A DNA stretch of 64,000 nt from Hyunsoonleella jejuensis (GTDB lineage Bacteria > Bacteroidota > Bacteroidia > Flavobacteriales > Flavobacteriaceae). A model generated the notes under the pieces. The model was given only the letters and a program-made list of their open reading frames with translations. It had not been told where the DNA came from and did no database searches. This document shows positions 36,568-44,771 of this stretch, piece by piece (the stretch's first letter is position 1; each line of letters opens with the position of its first letter). The DNA lies in assembly GCF_900111025.1 (NCBI RefSeq), contig NZ_FOFN01000001.1, positions 434,001 to 498,000 on the forward strand. Direction: 5' to 3'. The position numbers and the translations under genes were made by a program.

Positions 36568-37545
36568 TTAATTCCCAATCTCAATCGTCTTAATTATCGC
36601 CTCTAATTCAAACATATAGTCGCGCTTTTCCACTGAAGGCGCAAAGGCGAACCCTTCGGCTACAATCCAGCGTTTGTTTATTTTATCTTCTATAGCATAA
36701 TTGATATATGGGCCAGCCATAAATGCATTTTTTACTTGCCACATCCCCTTAGTTTCCAAAGTAGGTTTGTTATCCAAAATAGTTTCACCATGAAAAGGTG
36801 TGTATGCCATTTCGGTAGACATATAAGAACCTTCAACAGGACCTTCTATATATTTTTGCCCTATAGAATCTCTAATAGCTACAATTTTATTGACAACACT
36901 ATCGGTTTTCTTAATGGCACCATAGGGCAACTCATAAAGCATTAAATTTAAAGTTCCCGTGCGGATATCTCTTCGTATCCAGAAAAAATCATCATCTTCC
37001 TTGGCAATTCTGTATGCGTTGGGGAACTCAATACTTACACCTAGCTTTTCATTAATCACTTTAGAATTATATAATGCTTTTCGCATTTGGTTTTGGCGTG
37101 CTGCCAATTCAATTTTTCTAAAGGTTTCAATTATTTTCGCTGAGTTTTCATTTAAGATAGTGATAATTTCATCTTTCGTTTTCCCTGCAATTACTATTAC
37201 TTTTTGAGGTTTGGCATACACATTATCACGAATAACCATACCTGCCTTTTTTCCCATTTCAATTTTTAAAACAGTCCTCGTTCTAGTGATAAAATCTGTA
37301 AAAACTTGAGGTGGAATTTGGTTGATATTAAAGATGGGTTCGTCCTGCGGTAAACCATAAACCGGTTCTGTAAGAATATTGCGTATGGCTTCACCCAAGC
37401 GCCCTTTCCAGTTTTCATTATCTATAACTACAGAAATGTCATTAATCCTGCCTTCGGAATCAAAAAGTATCCTTTGGTTTTTAGATTTGTCGTTACACGA
37501 TATAAACAATACTGCAATTATTAAAATACCTATTAGTTTTCTCAT
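36568..37545 (-). CDS. DUF4837 lipoprotein
   Basis: A 325-residue protein with a lipoprotein signal (MRKLIGILIIAVLFISCNDK; Cys17). The DUF4837 domain (ISVVIDNENWKGRLGEAIRNIL; VYGLPQDEPIFNI) fills the rest. The family is confined to Bacteroidota and has no known function. Predicted location is the periplasmic face of an outer or inner membrane. It follows the lytic transglycosylase gene by 20 bp, so they are likely one transcription unit, which hints at a cell-envelope role. Confidence 0.88.
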   Translation of the reverse strand: MRKLIGILIIAVLFISCNDKSKNQRILFDSEGRINDISVVIDNENWKGRLGEAIRNILTEPVYGLPQDEPIFNINQIPPQVFTDFITRTRTVLKIEMGKKAGMVIRDNVYAKPQKVIVIAGKTKDEIITILNENSAKIIETFRKIELAARQNQMRKALYNSKVINEKLGVSIEFPNAYRIAKEDDDFFWIRRDIRTGTLNLMLYELPYGAIKKTDSVVNKIVAIRDSIGQKYIEGPVEGSYMSTEMAYTPFHGETILDNKPTLETKGMWQVKNAFMAGPYINYAIEDKINKRWIVAEGFAFAPSVEKRDYMFELEAIIKTIEIGN

Positions 37546-37565
37546 TGTGTTTGTTTTTTGGGAAG

Positions 37566-39125
37566 TTAGCTTTTTCCGATTTTTAACTTCATTCCTGGTT
37601 TTAGTTTATTACCACTAATACCGTTCCAATCTTTAATATTTTGGATAGAAACTCCAGAAAATTTTTGGGAAATGCTCCAAAGTGAGTCTCCATTTTGCAC
37701 CGTATAGATAATTACCTCTCCCGAAATAGGCTTTGGTTTTGGTGTGTTTACAGCAACTGTAGGCTTTGAAACCACAGGTTTTCTTGGATAAATAGAAAGG
37801 CGTTGGCCAATTTTTAAATCGTTGCTTCGCAATCCATTCCAACGCTTAATATCGCTTACGCGTACCCCATAAATTCTTGCAATTTTTCCTAAATAATCAC
37901 CCGATTTTACACGATAACGAATTCTATCATTTGCATTAAAAAACTGCGGTAATGGTTTTTCACGTTTTTCTAATTCTTCTTTAGCGTAAGCATATATTTT
38001 TTCTTCGTTATTTACAAAAACTCCTATAACATCAGTTGGCAATCGCAACGTATAATTTTCACCTTTAACTACAGGAATAATATCCAACTTGTAAGATGGG
38101 TTTAAAAACTGAAGCTGCTCTACGGGCGTTCCCGTAATTTCAGAAACCTGATCGAGTGTTATCATTTGCTTTACCACTACGGTATCGGTTTCAAAATATA
38201 CCAATTCTGGTTTGTAACGCTTAAAACCGTGCTCTTTGGCGTACTCAAAAATGTACATGTTTGCTAAAAACGCTGGTAAATAACCTGCGGTCTCTCGAGG
38301 CAAATTATGGCGAATATTCCAATAATTTTTATATCCTCCAGAGCGGCGAATGGCTTTTGTTACGTTTCCTGGGCCCGAATTGTAAGCCGCCAAAGCCAAA
38401 TCCCAATCGCCAAAAATCTGATATAATTTTGCTAAATATTTCGATGCAGCCGTTGTAGATTTTATGGGGTCGCTGCGTTCATCAACATAACTGCTTACAT
38501 CTAAACCGTATTCCTTTCCTGTGCCAAACATAAACTGCCATAAACCCGTAGCGCCAACCCTAGATTTTGCATTGGGTTTTAAGGCAGATTCTACAACGGC
38601 TAAATATTTAATTTCAAGTGGAATATTTTGATTGTCCAGCTCCTGCTCAAACAGCGGAAAGTAAAACGCACTCATGGTCATGAGTTTCTGTAAGTGTTTG
38701 CGCCTGTGTTTTAAATAGGATTTTATAACACTTTCTAACGACGGATTGTAAGCCACATTAAACGGTGTTCTTGCATCCAGTTCCTTCAATCTCTTCTTTA
38801 GCGTATCAGTGGGTAGTTCTGGGTAATCTACCTCTTCAAAAGTCATTTCTGTAACCGACTTATAAATAGTATCAAACAGCGTATTATTATAGAGCTCTTC
38901 TCGCCATTTTTTGTCTATTTCTGCAAGATATTCATCATCCTTAAGCACTTTAATATTAAGGCTGTCCTCTAAAGGAATTGCCTCAATAGGGGTTACCACA
39001 ATTTGTTTGGTATCCACCAAAGTGTCCTTAATTGTCTTGTTAGCCACATTGGTAGAATCTTGCTCTTGCGCTAAGCAAAACCCATTGGCAAAGAGAAAAC
39101 ATATGATAAAAAACCGAAAGCCCAT
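37566..39125 (-). CDS. MltD-type lytic transglycosylase with LysM repeats
   Basis: A 519-residue exported enzyme with a signal peptide (MGFRFFIICFLFANGFCLAQE). The SLT domain at about 175-320 has the catalytic Glu in VVESALKPNAKSRVGATGLWQFM, and AAYNSGPGNV lies further on. Two clear LysM repeats follow (YRVKSGDYLGKIARIYGVRV; YTVQNGDSLWSISQKFSGVS), plus a weaker first one near TLDQVSEITGTPVEQ. It cleaves peptidoglycan glycan strands to 1,6-anhydro products. A longer frame starts at 39233 but lies beyond the promoter box, so ATG at 39125 is preferred. Confidence 0.93.
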   Translation of the reverse strand: MGFRFFIICFLFANGFCLAQEQDSTNVANKTIKDTLVDTKQIVVTPIEAIPLEDSLNIKVLKDDEYLAEIDKKWREELYNNTLFDTIYKSVTEMTFEEVDYPELPTDTLKKRLKELDARTPFNVAYNPSLESVIKSYLKHRRKHLQKLMTMSAFYFPLFEQELDNQNIPLEIKYLAVVESALKPNAKSRVGATGLWQFMFGTGKEYGLDVSSYVDERSDPIKSTTAASKYLAKLYQIFGDWDLALAAYNSGPGNVTKAIRRSGGYKNYWNIRHNLPRETAGYLPAFLANMYIFEYAKEHGFKRYKPELVYFETDTVVVKQMITLDQVSEITGTPVEQLQFLNPSYKLDIIPVVKGENYTLRLPTDVIGVFVNNEEKIYAYAKEELEKREKPLPQFFNANDRIRYRVKSGDYLGKIARIYGVRVSDIKRWNGLRSNDLKIGQRLSIYPRKPVVSKPTVAVNTPKPKPISGEVIIYTVQNGDSLWSISQKFSGVSIQNIKDWNGISGNKLKPGMKLKIGKS

Positions 39126-39187
39126 AACTTCTAATTCGTCGCTTGTAAACGATATTATGGCTAAAATCGTATTTTTTAGTTGAAATA

Positions 39188-39195
39188 CAAAAATA
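39188..39195 (-). promoter_or_regulatory. Candidate -7 box for the MltD gene, abutting the pgk terminator
   Basis: On the minus strand TATTTTTG matches TAnnTTTG, about 63 nt before the MltD ATG. It begins exactly at the last stem base of the pgk terminator hairpin, so one T-rich stretch serves as U tract and promoter element. Confidence 0.45.
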
Positions 39196-39229
39196 AAGAC
39201 CTCATAGCGTTTAAATCTATGAGGTCTTT
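39195..39229 (-). terminator. Rho-independent terminator downstream of pgk
   Basis: A 13-bp perfect stem (AAAGACCTCATAG with CTATGAGGTCTTT) and a 9-nt loop. Read on the minus strand it is followed by ATTTTTG. It lies about 110 nt after the pgk stop. Confidence 0.88.
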
Positions 39230-39273
39230 TCAATGTTTATATTTCAAAATCTGTTACGTATTTTGAAAAAATT

Positions 39274-39300
39274 CTGTCAGTTCGAGTTAATTCTACGATT
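39274..39300. repeat. Fragment of a dispersed flavobacterial intergenic repeat
   Basis: TGTCAGTTCGAGTTAATTCT and flanks resemble the short GTCAGTTCGAG units scattered in Bacteroidota intergenic DNA. It lies in the spacer between the pgk stop and its terminator. Only one partial unit is present; the assignment is by resemblance. Confidence 0.4.
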
Positions 39301-39341
39301 GAAATGCTCAAAACTACTAGAACTTACGTTTGGCTTGATTT

Positions 39342-40529
39342 CTATTTTAATATCGCAGCAATACCTGGCAATGTTTTACCTTCTAAACTTTCTAACATCG
39401 CACCGCCACCAGTACTTACATAACTTACTTTGTCTTCGAAACCAAATTGCTTAACTGCCGCTACAGAATCGCCACCACCAACTAGTGAGAACGCTCCATT
39501 TTTGGTAGCTTCTGCTATAGAATTTCCAAGTTCTATAGTACCCTTTGCAAAAGTTTCCATTTCAAAAACACCAAGCGGTCCGTTCCAAAGAATAGTTTTA
39601 GAAGCCATTACCACCTTGTGGAATTGCGCTCTAGATTTTGGACCTGCATCAACACCTTCCCATCCGTCAGGAATGGCATTGATATCGCATACTTGCGTAT
39701 TGGCATCATTACTAAACGCATCTGCAGCAATAGTGTCTACAGGAATATGTATTTGTACATTTTTAGCTTTAGCCTGCTCTAAAATTTCAAGCGCTAACCC
39801 CATCTTATCATCCTCACAAATAGAGTTGCCTATTGTTCCACCTTGCGCTTTTACAAAGGTAAATGCCATACCACCTCCAATTATTAAATGGTCTACTTTA
39901 TCTAAAATATTTTCAATAATGGTAATTTTAGAAGATACCTTTGCACCACCAAGAATGGCTAAAACTGGTTTTTCTCCAGTTTCCATTACTTTTTTAATGC
40001 TCTCAATTTCTTGTGCCAATAAATTCCCGAAACATTTTTTGCCTTCGAAAAACTGCGCTACAATAGTTGTAGAAGCATGTGCTCTGTGAGCCGTACCAAA
40101 TGCGTCGTTAACGTAAATATCGCCTAGTTTCGAAAGTTTTTCGGCAAAGGCTTCGTCGCCCGCAGTTTCTTCTTTGTAGTATCTTAGGTTTTCTAGCAAT
40201 AAAATTTCTCCTGGTTCTAGGTTTGCCGCTGCAGTTTCAGCCTCTTCACCAATACAATCTGAAACAAACTTTACACCTACGCCTAAAACATCTTCTACTT
40301 TAGATACGATATGCTTTAACGAAAACTCATCTTGAAAGCCTTTTGGGCGCCCTAAATGCGACATTAAAATACAGCTGCCGCCATCTTCTAAAATTTTGAT
40401 GATTGTAGGTTTTGCAGATACAATTCTTGTGGCATCGGTAACCTCAAAATTTTCGTTTAGTGGCACATTAAAATCTACACGTATTAATGCTTTTTTATTT
40501 TCGAAATTGAAATCGTTTAGCGTCTTCAT
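39342..40529 (-). CDS. pgk: Phosphoglycerate kinase
   Basis: A 395-residue glycolytic enzyme that transfers phosphate from 1,3-bisphosphoglycerate to ADP. It shows [63 protein letters not shown] and the C-terminal [16 protein letters not shown] and [13 protein letters not shown] motifs. ATG at 40529 gives the standard N-terminus; the longer frame to 40601 runs through a promoter box at 40558-40565. Single-gene unit with its own promoter and terminator. Confidence 0.98.
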   Translation of the reverse strand: MKTLNDFNFENKKALIRVDFNVPLNENFEVTDATRIVSAKPTIIKILEDGGSCILMSHLGRPKGFQDEFSLKHIVSKVEDVLGVGVKFVSDCIGEEAETAAANLEPGEILLLENLRYYKEETAGDEAFAEKLSKLGDIYVNDAFGTAHRAHASTTIVAQFFEGKKCFGNLLAQEIESIKKVMETGEKPVLAILGGAKVSSKITIIENILDKVDHLIIGGGMAFTFVKAQGGTIGNSICEDDKMGLALEILEQAKAKNVQIHIPVDTIAADAFSNDANTQVCDINAIPDGWEGVDAGPKSRAQFHKVVMASKTILWNGPLGVFEMETFAKGTIELGNSIAEATKNGAFSLVGGGDSVAAVKQFGFEDKVSYVSTGGGAMLESLEGKTLPGIAAILK

Positions 40530-40557
40530 TATTATGGTTTTATATCTAATTAGAACA

Positions 40558-40565
40558 CAAATGTA
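40558..40565 (-). promoter_or_regulatory. Candidate -7 box for pgk
   Basis: On the minus strand TACATTTG matches TAnnTTTG, 29 nt before the pgk ATG. It decides the start at 40529 over 40601. Confidence 0.5.
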
Positions 40566-40687
40566 ACTAATTAAACAGCCATAAAAAATGACTTTTTTCA
40601 CGAAAACGTTTGAAGTCCCATAATTTTTTTGAGATTAGTTTTTTGTTTGATGATAGCGTCTTGATTTTGTGAGAAAAAAATGATAAC

Positions 40688-40699
40688 TTCGTTTAACGG
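40688..40699 (+). repeat. Left arm of a 12-bp inverted repeat flanking an orphan gene
   Basis: TTCGTTTAACGG here is the exact reverse complement of CCGTTAAACGAA at 41600-41611. The arms enclose the 238-residue hypothetical gene and its untranslated flanks (about 0.9 kb). Confidence 0.7.
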
Positions 40700-40750
40700 C
40701 GAATATAGGGCATTCCAACGGCGCGTATCCATAAACCCATTGGCAACAAT

Positions 40751-41467
40751 ATGAAAAAACTCAAAATGCCGAAAATAAATGACTCTCATAAAAAGAATTT
40801 GCGAACAGCAATCTTTTTTGTCTTAGGCGTAATTTGCACGCTTGCAATAACGAGTCTGTGGAATAAAGCACTACCAGAAGAGCCAATTATTGTAAAAGAA
40901 GTTAGCGATTCAATAAAAGTTGTCCACGAATATAAAATTCCAAAAATTGATGATTCGTTGGAGATAACTTTAAAGAAAAAGTTAGAAAACTTGGAATTAT
41001 TGAATAACTACGAAAAGGAAATCGATAATAGAATTAAGCGCATTGAAAACAAATCTAAAAATTCTGCAATTCCAAACCTTATATCTTTAAAATTTTCAGA
41101 ATCTTATGAATCTAAAGGTTACACTCAAGGAAACGCAAATAGCTTTTTTAAAATGGAATGTCCGAATATTAATTCTGCGGAATTTATAGACTTCAGATTT
41201 GACTTTTTTAATCCAAAAATTCTTGATGAAATTGCCTTTCTTAGATTAAACATTTACAAGTTTGAAAAAACATCTGATAAAGAATCAAGAAGTTATATCC
41301 TAAATCAATTTTACGAACCTTACGAAAACAATGACAACTTTATCAGAATAGAAAACAATTTAAAAAGTGGGAAATACGAAATAATGATTGGATTTACATT
41401 AAAAAAAGATTTGAATAAAAAGTATCCTGACTTTTATATGAAGAAATGTATTCTAACGAAAAAATAA
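40751..41467 (+). CDS. Hypothetical membrane-anchored protein
   Basis: A 238-residue protein that I do not recognise. A short basic N-terminus is followed by one transmembrane helix (residues 19-37, AIFFVLGVICTLAITSLW), a coiled-coil stretch (about 70-115, KKKLENLELLNNYEKEIDNRIKR) and a mixed C-terminal domain (SFFKMECPNINSAEFIDFRFDFFN; SGKYEIMIGFTLKKDLN). The topology suggests an exported or periplasmic C-terminus. The gene is isolated between pgk and holB, strongly A-rich, and enclosed by a 12-bp inverted repeat, so it may be a recent arrival. The first ATG (40751) follows GGCAACAAT directly. Confidence 0.65.
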   Translation: MKKLKMPKINDSHKKNLRTAIFFVLGVICTLAITSLWNKALPEEPIIVKEVSDSIKVVHEYKIPKIDDSLEITLKKKLENLELLNNYEKEIDNRIKRIENKSKNSAIPNLISLKFSESYESKGYTQGNANSFFKMECPNINSAEFIDFRFDFFNPKILDEIAFLRLNIYKFEKTSDKESRSYILNQFYEPYENNDNFIRIENNLKSGKYEIMIGFTLKKDLNKKYPDFYMKKCILTKK

Positions 41468-41520
41468 AAAAACTACAGCCAACAACGTATAAAATTCATT
41501 GCTAGTTCTAGCCTACTTAC

Positions 41521-41540
41521 GAAAGTCCTCGCGGACTTTC
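41521..41540. repeat. Perfect hairpin with a TCGC loop
   Basis: GAAAGTCC and GGACTTTC pair perfectly around TCGC, about 54 nt after the orphan gene stop. No T-run follows on the plus strand, so it is more likely part of the flanking repeat element than a terminator. Confidence 0.6.
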
Positions 41541-41599
41541 TATCTGTGATTTATTTACTAACTTTAGTACTTAAAACACTCAACTGATCTTATACAAAA

Positions 41600-41611
41600 C
41601 CGTTAAACGAA
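41600..41611 (-). repeat. Right arm of the 12-bp inverted repeat
   Basis: CCGTTAAACGAA, the exact reverse complement of the arm at 40688-40699. It closes the interval that contains the orphan gene. Confidence 0.7.
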
Positions 41612-41662
41612 CCCTTCCAAAAACCAGCAGTCTCCTCTCCAAAACATAGCTTCTGCAAATAA

Positions 41663-41885
41663 CCCCGCGTTAGGGATTGCAGCCCTTCGACTCCGCTCAG
41701 GATAAACTTCATCCTTTTTAAAAACTTGAAGACGACAAGTATATAGAGCTCTTAATTGATGTAGATTGCCTGGTCGTAAACTCCTCACAATAACGTAATT
41801 TTAAAAAGATATAGCGGAAAGCCCGACCGAAGCGATCCTGCAAGGTTTCTAAAAAACCTTGTAGGTATGAGCGAAGGGAACGCCC
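41663..41885. repeat. Intergenic element interrupted by two other dispersed repeats
   Basis: The outer halves are CCCGCGTTAGGGATTGCAGC (from 41664) and AGATATAGCGGAAAGCCCGA through GGGAACGCCC (41807-41885). They look like a repeat often seen between genes in Flavobacteriia, normally continuous. Here CCCTTCGACTCCGCTCAGG (41683-41701) and a unit with GATTGCCTGG and CTCCTCACAATAACG (41764-41795) lie between the halves. The second half contains the hairpin CAAGGTTT/AAACCTTG. It may be a structured RNA element; that is inference. Confidence 0.55.
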
Positions 41886-41906
41886 AAAATATTTAAAAAA
41901 TTCATT

Positions 41907-41914
41907 TACTTTTG
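41907..41914 (+). promoter_or_regulatory. Candidate -7 box for holB
   Basis: TACTTTTG matches TAnnTTTG and ends only 4 nt before the holB ATG, so the mRNA would be nearly or fully leaderless. Confidence 0.4.
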
Positions 41915-41918
41915 TGCG

Positions 41919-43070
41919 ATGCTGTTTCAGGATATTTTAGGGCAAGAACATATTAAAGCGCACTTAACGCAAAGCGCGGATAATGGGCGCATTCCACATG
42001 CGCAGCTATTTGTAGGGCCAGAAGGTAGTGGTACCTTGCCCATGGCTATTGCCTATGCGCAGTATATTTTATGTAATAATAGTGAAGGTGAAAATATAGC
42101 TGGTAACGAGGCGTGCAATTTAAAGTTTAAAAACGTTTCGCACCCTGATTTGCATTTTGCGTTTCCGGTAACTACCAGCGATAAGGTAAAAAGCAAACCT
42201 GTTTCTAGTTTCTATCTAGAGGAATGGCGACAGCTATTAAAGGAGCAGCCTTACGGCAATTTATTCGATTGGTATAAATTACTGGGTGTTGATAATAAGC
42301 AAGGGCAGATTGGTGTAGATGAGGCGCATGAGATTGTAAAATCGCTAGCCTTAAAGTCTTACGAAGGCGGTTACAAGGTGATGCTGATTTGGATGGCGGA
42401 AAAAATGAATACCCAATGTGCCAATAAATTATTGAAACTTATTGAAGAGCCGCCCAACAAAACCATTTTTTTGCTGATTGCTGAGGATGAGGAACAAATT
42501 ATTAATACCATTAGATCGCGTTGCCAGATATTACATTTTCCGCCTTTGGCTGAAGCCGTGATAAAAGACGCTATTATAAACAACTACAATTTAGAAGCGT
42601 CGATTGCTACAAAAATTGCGCATCAAGCCAATGGTAATTACAATAAGGCGTGCGATTTGGTATATCATGATTCTGAAGATACCCAATTTGAAACTTGGTT
42701 TATTGCTTGGGTACGCAGTGCGTTTAAAGCGAAGGGGAACAAAGCCGCCATACACGATTTAATTTCCTGGAGTGAGGAAATAGCCAAAACTGGCCGTGAG
42801 ACCCAAAAACAATTTCTCAATTTCTGTTTGGATTTTTTCCGTCAGGCATTACTACTTAATTATAACGCTACAGATTTGGTGTATCTAGAACCGAAAACGG
42901 AAAAATTTCAGCTAGAAAAGTTTGCGCCTTTTGTGCACGGGAATAACATTATGGATATTAGTAACGAACTACAAGATGCCATTTATCATATTGAACGTAA
43001 TGGGAATTCTAAAATAATACTTACCGATTTATCTATTAAATTAACGCGGTTGTTGCATAAAAAAGCATAA
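41919..43070 (+). CDS. holB: DNA polymerase III subunit delta'
   Basis: A 383-residue AAA+ clamp-loader subunit. The N-terminus (LFQDILGQEHIKAHLTQSADNGRIPHAQLFVGPEGSG) is typical. The P-loop is degenerate, with GPEGSGTLPMA lacking the Lys-Thr, as expected for delta', which does not hydrolyse ATP. KVMLIWMAEKMNTQCANKLLKLIEEPP and the sensor region IINTIRSRCQILHFPPL follow. It helps load the sliding clamp at replication forks. It ends at a bidirectional terminator shared with the OmpH-like gene. Confidence 0.93.
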   Translation: MLFQDILGQEHIKAHLTQSADNGRIPHAQLFVGPEGSGTLPMAIAYAQYILCNNSEGENIAGNEACNLKFKNVSHPDLHFAFPVTTSDKVKSKPVSSFYLEEWRQLLKEQPYGNLFDWYKLLGVDNKQGQIGVDEAHEIVKSLALKSYEGGYKVMLIWMAEKMNTQCANKLLKLIEEPPNKTIFLLIAEDEEQIINTIRSRCQILHFPPLAEAVIKDAIINNYNLEASIATKIAHQANGNYNKACDLVYHDSEDTQFETWFIAWVRSAFKAKGNKAAIHDLISWSEEIAKTGRETQKQFLNFCLDFFRQALLLNYNATDLVYLEPKTEKFQLEKFAPFVHGNNIMDISNELQDAIYHIERNGNSKIILTDLSIKLTRLLHKKA

Positions 43071-43072
43071 AA

Positions 43073-43097
43073 AAAGCCAGACTATATGTCTGACTTT
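43073..43097. terminator. Terminator between convergent holB and OmpH-like genes
   Basis: A 10-bp stem (AAAGCCAGAC with GTCTGACTTT, one C-A mismatch) and a short loop, flanked by A-runs on the left and T-runs on the right, so it can act in both directions. Confidence 0.8.
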
Positions 43098-43125
43098 CAG
43101 TTTTTTATAAATTCAAAATCGCTTT

Positions 43126-43644
43126 TTATTCTTTCTTGTACTCAGCATTTAAAGCATCTAGAATTGTTTGCGTTAAGTCATTTTCTTCAGTACCATAAAG
43201 TACAGAGGCTGCAGCATCACTAGTTCCTAAAATGTAGGTATAGCCATTTTTCTTACCGTAGTCTTTTACGAAATCTTTCACTTCAACAATAAGTGTATCA
43301 ATATCTGCTTGAAACGCTATTTGAATAGATTGCTGCTCTTGCTGAATTCTTTGGCTCAACAATTGCTCTTTCTGTTGAATTTCTTGCGATAATTTTTGAA
43401 GATTAGCCTGCGACATGCGTTTTGCTTTAATCTGCGCTTCTTTTAAATCTAGCTGATACGCATTCACCATGCTATCCCTTCTTTTGTTAAAAGCTTGCTC
43501 TCTTCCTTTATAACGCTCTTCTAAATCTTTTTTAGCTTGGTAATCATTAATTACGATACTATTATCTACATAACCAATTTTATTTGGTTTTTGGCAAGAT
43601 GCTAAAACTAGCATCGCGAGCATTACATAAATTATGTTTTTCAT
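43126..43644 (-). CDS. OmpH/Skp-family lipoprotein
   Basis: A 172-residue Skp-like chaperone. The N-terminal signal ends in a lipobox (MLVLASCQKP; Cys17), unlike classical soluble Skp. IGYVDNSIVINDYQAKKDLEERY opens the mature domain, a long coiled-coil hairpin (about 45-115, KEAQIKAKRMSQANLQKLSQEIQQKEQLLSQR) forms the tentacle, and the C-terminal strand has YTYILGTSDAAASVLYGTE. Skp proteins hold outer-membrane proteins in the periplasm; membrane anchoring here suggests a tethered version. It has its own promoter box. Confidence 0.9.
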   Translation of the reverse strand: MKNIIYVMLAMLVLASCQKPNKIGYVDNSIVINDYQAKKDLEERYKGREQAFNKRRDSMVNAYQLDLKEAQIKAKRMSQANLQKLSQEIQQKEQLLSQRIQQEQQSIQIAFQADIDTLIVEVKDFVKDYGKKNGYTYILGTSDAAASVLYGTEENDLTQTILDALNAEYKKE

Positions 43645-43685
43645 TTTTTTAGTTTTTAGTTTGAATTGATTTTTTCAAATCCGCA

Positions 43686-43693
43686 CAAATGTA
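43686..43693 (-). promoter_or_regulatory. Candidate -7 box for the OmpH-like gene
   Basis: On the minus strand TACATTTG matches TAnnTTTG, 42 nt before the ATG at 43644. The rest of the 243-bp spacer up to the methyltransferase gene shows no other clear feature. Confidence 0.45.
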
Positions 43694-43887
43694 ATAAAGT
43701 ATGCGAAATTGAAACCTGTAATGCTTGAATTTTTGTGTATAAGCAATAATTATATCAATTTGATTTTGAAATAAGAATTATCTATTAAAAACAAACGCAA
43801 ATAAAGCGTTCTAAGCGACGATTAGATTTTGCTCTTGAATTTAGCGTCTTACTTGAAAAGAGGAAAGAAACTTTGTTATAATTGCTT

Positions 43888-44763
43888 TTAGCTGTTTTTT
43901 ATGATATAAATTAAAGATGAAGCCTCTTTAGTGCGTAAGGCCTTGATATTTGATAGTAGGCCAATCCAAAATCCTTTAATTGGATTCATCTTTCCGTTTT
44001 TATATTTTTCAGAAAGCAAGCTCACATAAAATGCATCGAACCACATGGGTTTAGTTTTTACAACGTTGAAATCAAACTTAGAAACTAATCTAGAAATCGA
44101 ATCACGATTAAAATGCCAAAGATGTCTGGGCACATCATAAGCAGCCCAAAACTGTTTATAATGTTTTGCATCATAGCTTTTATAATTTGGGACAGCAATT
44201 ATTAAAGTGCCATTTGGTTTTAAAAGGGTTTTGAAAATTGCTATCTGATCATCTAAATTTGGTAAATGTTCCAACACATGCCAAAGTGTAATTACATCGA
44301 AACTTGACGTTTCAAATTTTAAAAGTTGTTTGGTTTCAAAAACAGAATTATTAGTTTTTTTATTTGCAATTTCTCGTGCTTGTTCGTTAGGTTCAATTCC
44401 GGTAACCAGCCAATTATTTTCTAATGCTGTTTGCAAAAAATCGCCTGTTCCGCATCCAATATCTAAAAGCTTTTTCTCTTCTGAATTTTTATGCTGAGGC
44501 TCTCGAAGCAAATAAGTATTAATTAAACCTAATTTCTTTTTCAAGGAAATACTTCGAACAATGTGATATACTTTTTCAAACACATTTCTTCTTGCATCTG
44601 TATGAGAAATGTAATCTTCACTCTCGTAATATTCGGGTAATTTTTCTTTTGAAGGTTGGGGTGTCGTTTCAAGAAAGCCGCATTCAGAATTCTCAATTAA
44701 TTGAAATTCTTCTCCCGATACCGAATGGTCTTTTACAGTTAAAACAACGGTTTTATTTTTCAT
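43888..44763 (-). CDS. Class I SAM-dependent methyltransferase
   Basis: A 291-residue protein. An N-terminal part has a short Cys/acid region (CGFLETTPQPSKEKLPEYYESEDYISHTD), and a Rossmann methyltransferase domain carries the SAM motif LLDIGCGTGDFLQTALENNW (about 98-117), IEPNEQAREIA, FDVITLWHVLEHLPNLDDQI and LKPNGTLIIAVPNY. The layout resembles UbiG/Methyltransf_23 proteins that modify sugars, quinones or polysaccharide units. The substrate is unknown. It stands alone between the OmpH-like gene and mnmG. Confidence 0.9.
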   Translation of the reverse strand: MKNKTVVLTVKDHSVSGEEFQLIENSECGFLETTPQPSKEKLPEYYESEDYISHTDARRNVFEKVYHIVRSISLKKKLGLINTYLLREPQHKNSEEKKLLDIGCGTGDFLQTALENNWLVTGIEPNEQAREIANKKTNNSVFETKQLLKFETSSFDVITLWHVLEHLPNLDDQIAIFKTLLKPNGTLIIAVPNYKSYDAKHYKQFWAAYDVPRHLWHFNRDSISRLVSKFDFNVVKTKPMWFDAFYVSLLSEKYKNGKMNPIKGFWIGLLSNIKALRTKEASSLIYIIKNS

Positions 44764-44771
44764 TTGAAATA

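Larger units (their letters stand above)
41468..41918. other. 451-bp gene-free interval made of stacked repeats
   Basis: No gene is supported here. In order it holds GCCAACAACG just after the orphan gene, a perfect 8-bp hairpin at 41521-41540, the right 12-bp inverted-repeat arm, a bipartite element at 41663-41885 interrupted by two other short repeats, an 8-bp hairpin at about 41840-41860, and the holB promoter box. A 61-residue minus-strand frame across the repeats is not a gene. Confidence 0.7.

Noticed and set aside
39430-40089. Long 219-residue plus-strand frame
   Set aside because: Antisense to pgk, which is fully conserved; the frame is a codon-usage shadow.
40598-40789. 63-residue minus-strand frame between pgk and the orphan gene
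   Set aside because: It overlaps the inverted-repeat arm and the start of the plus-strand gene, has no recognisable features, and pgk has its own promoter downstream of it.
40688-41611. Integron gene cassette with attC sites
   Set aside because: GCCAAC- and TTGGC-like boxes flank the gene, but they do not fit the RYYYAAC/GTTRRRY core sites and no integrase is present. Only the inverted repeat is reported.
41603-41788. 61-residue minus-strand frame reading through the intergenic repeats
   Set aside because: It is a translation of repeat units (the VYPERSRR part comes from the dispersed CCTGAGCGGAGTCG repeat) with no protein-like pattern and no start signals.
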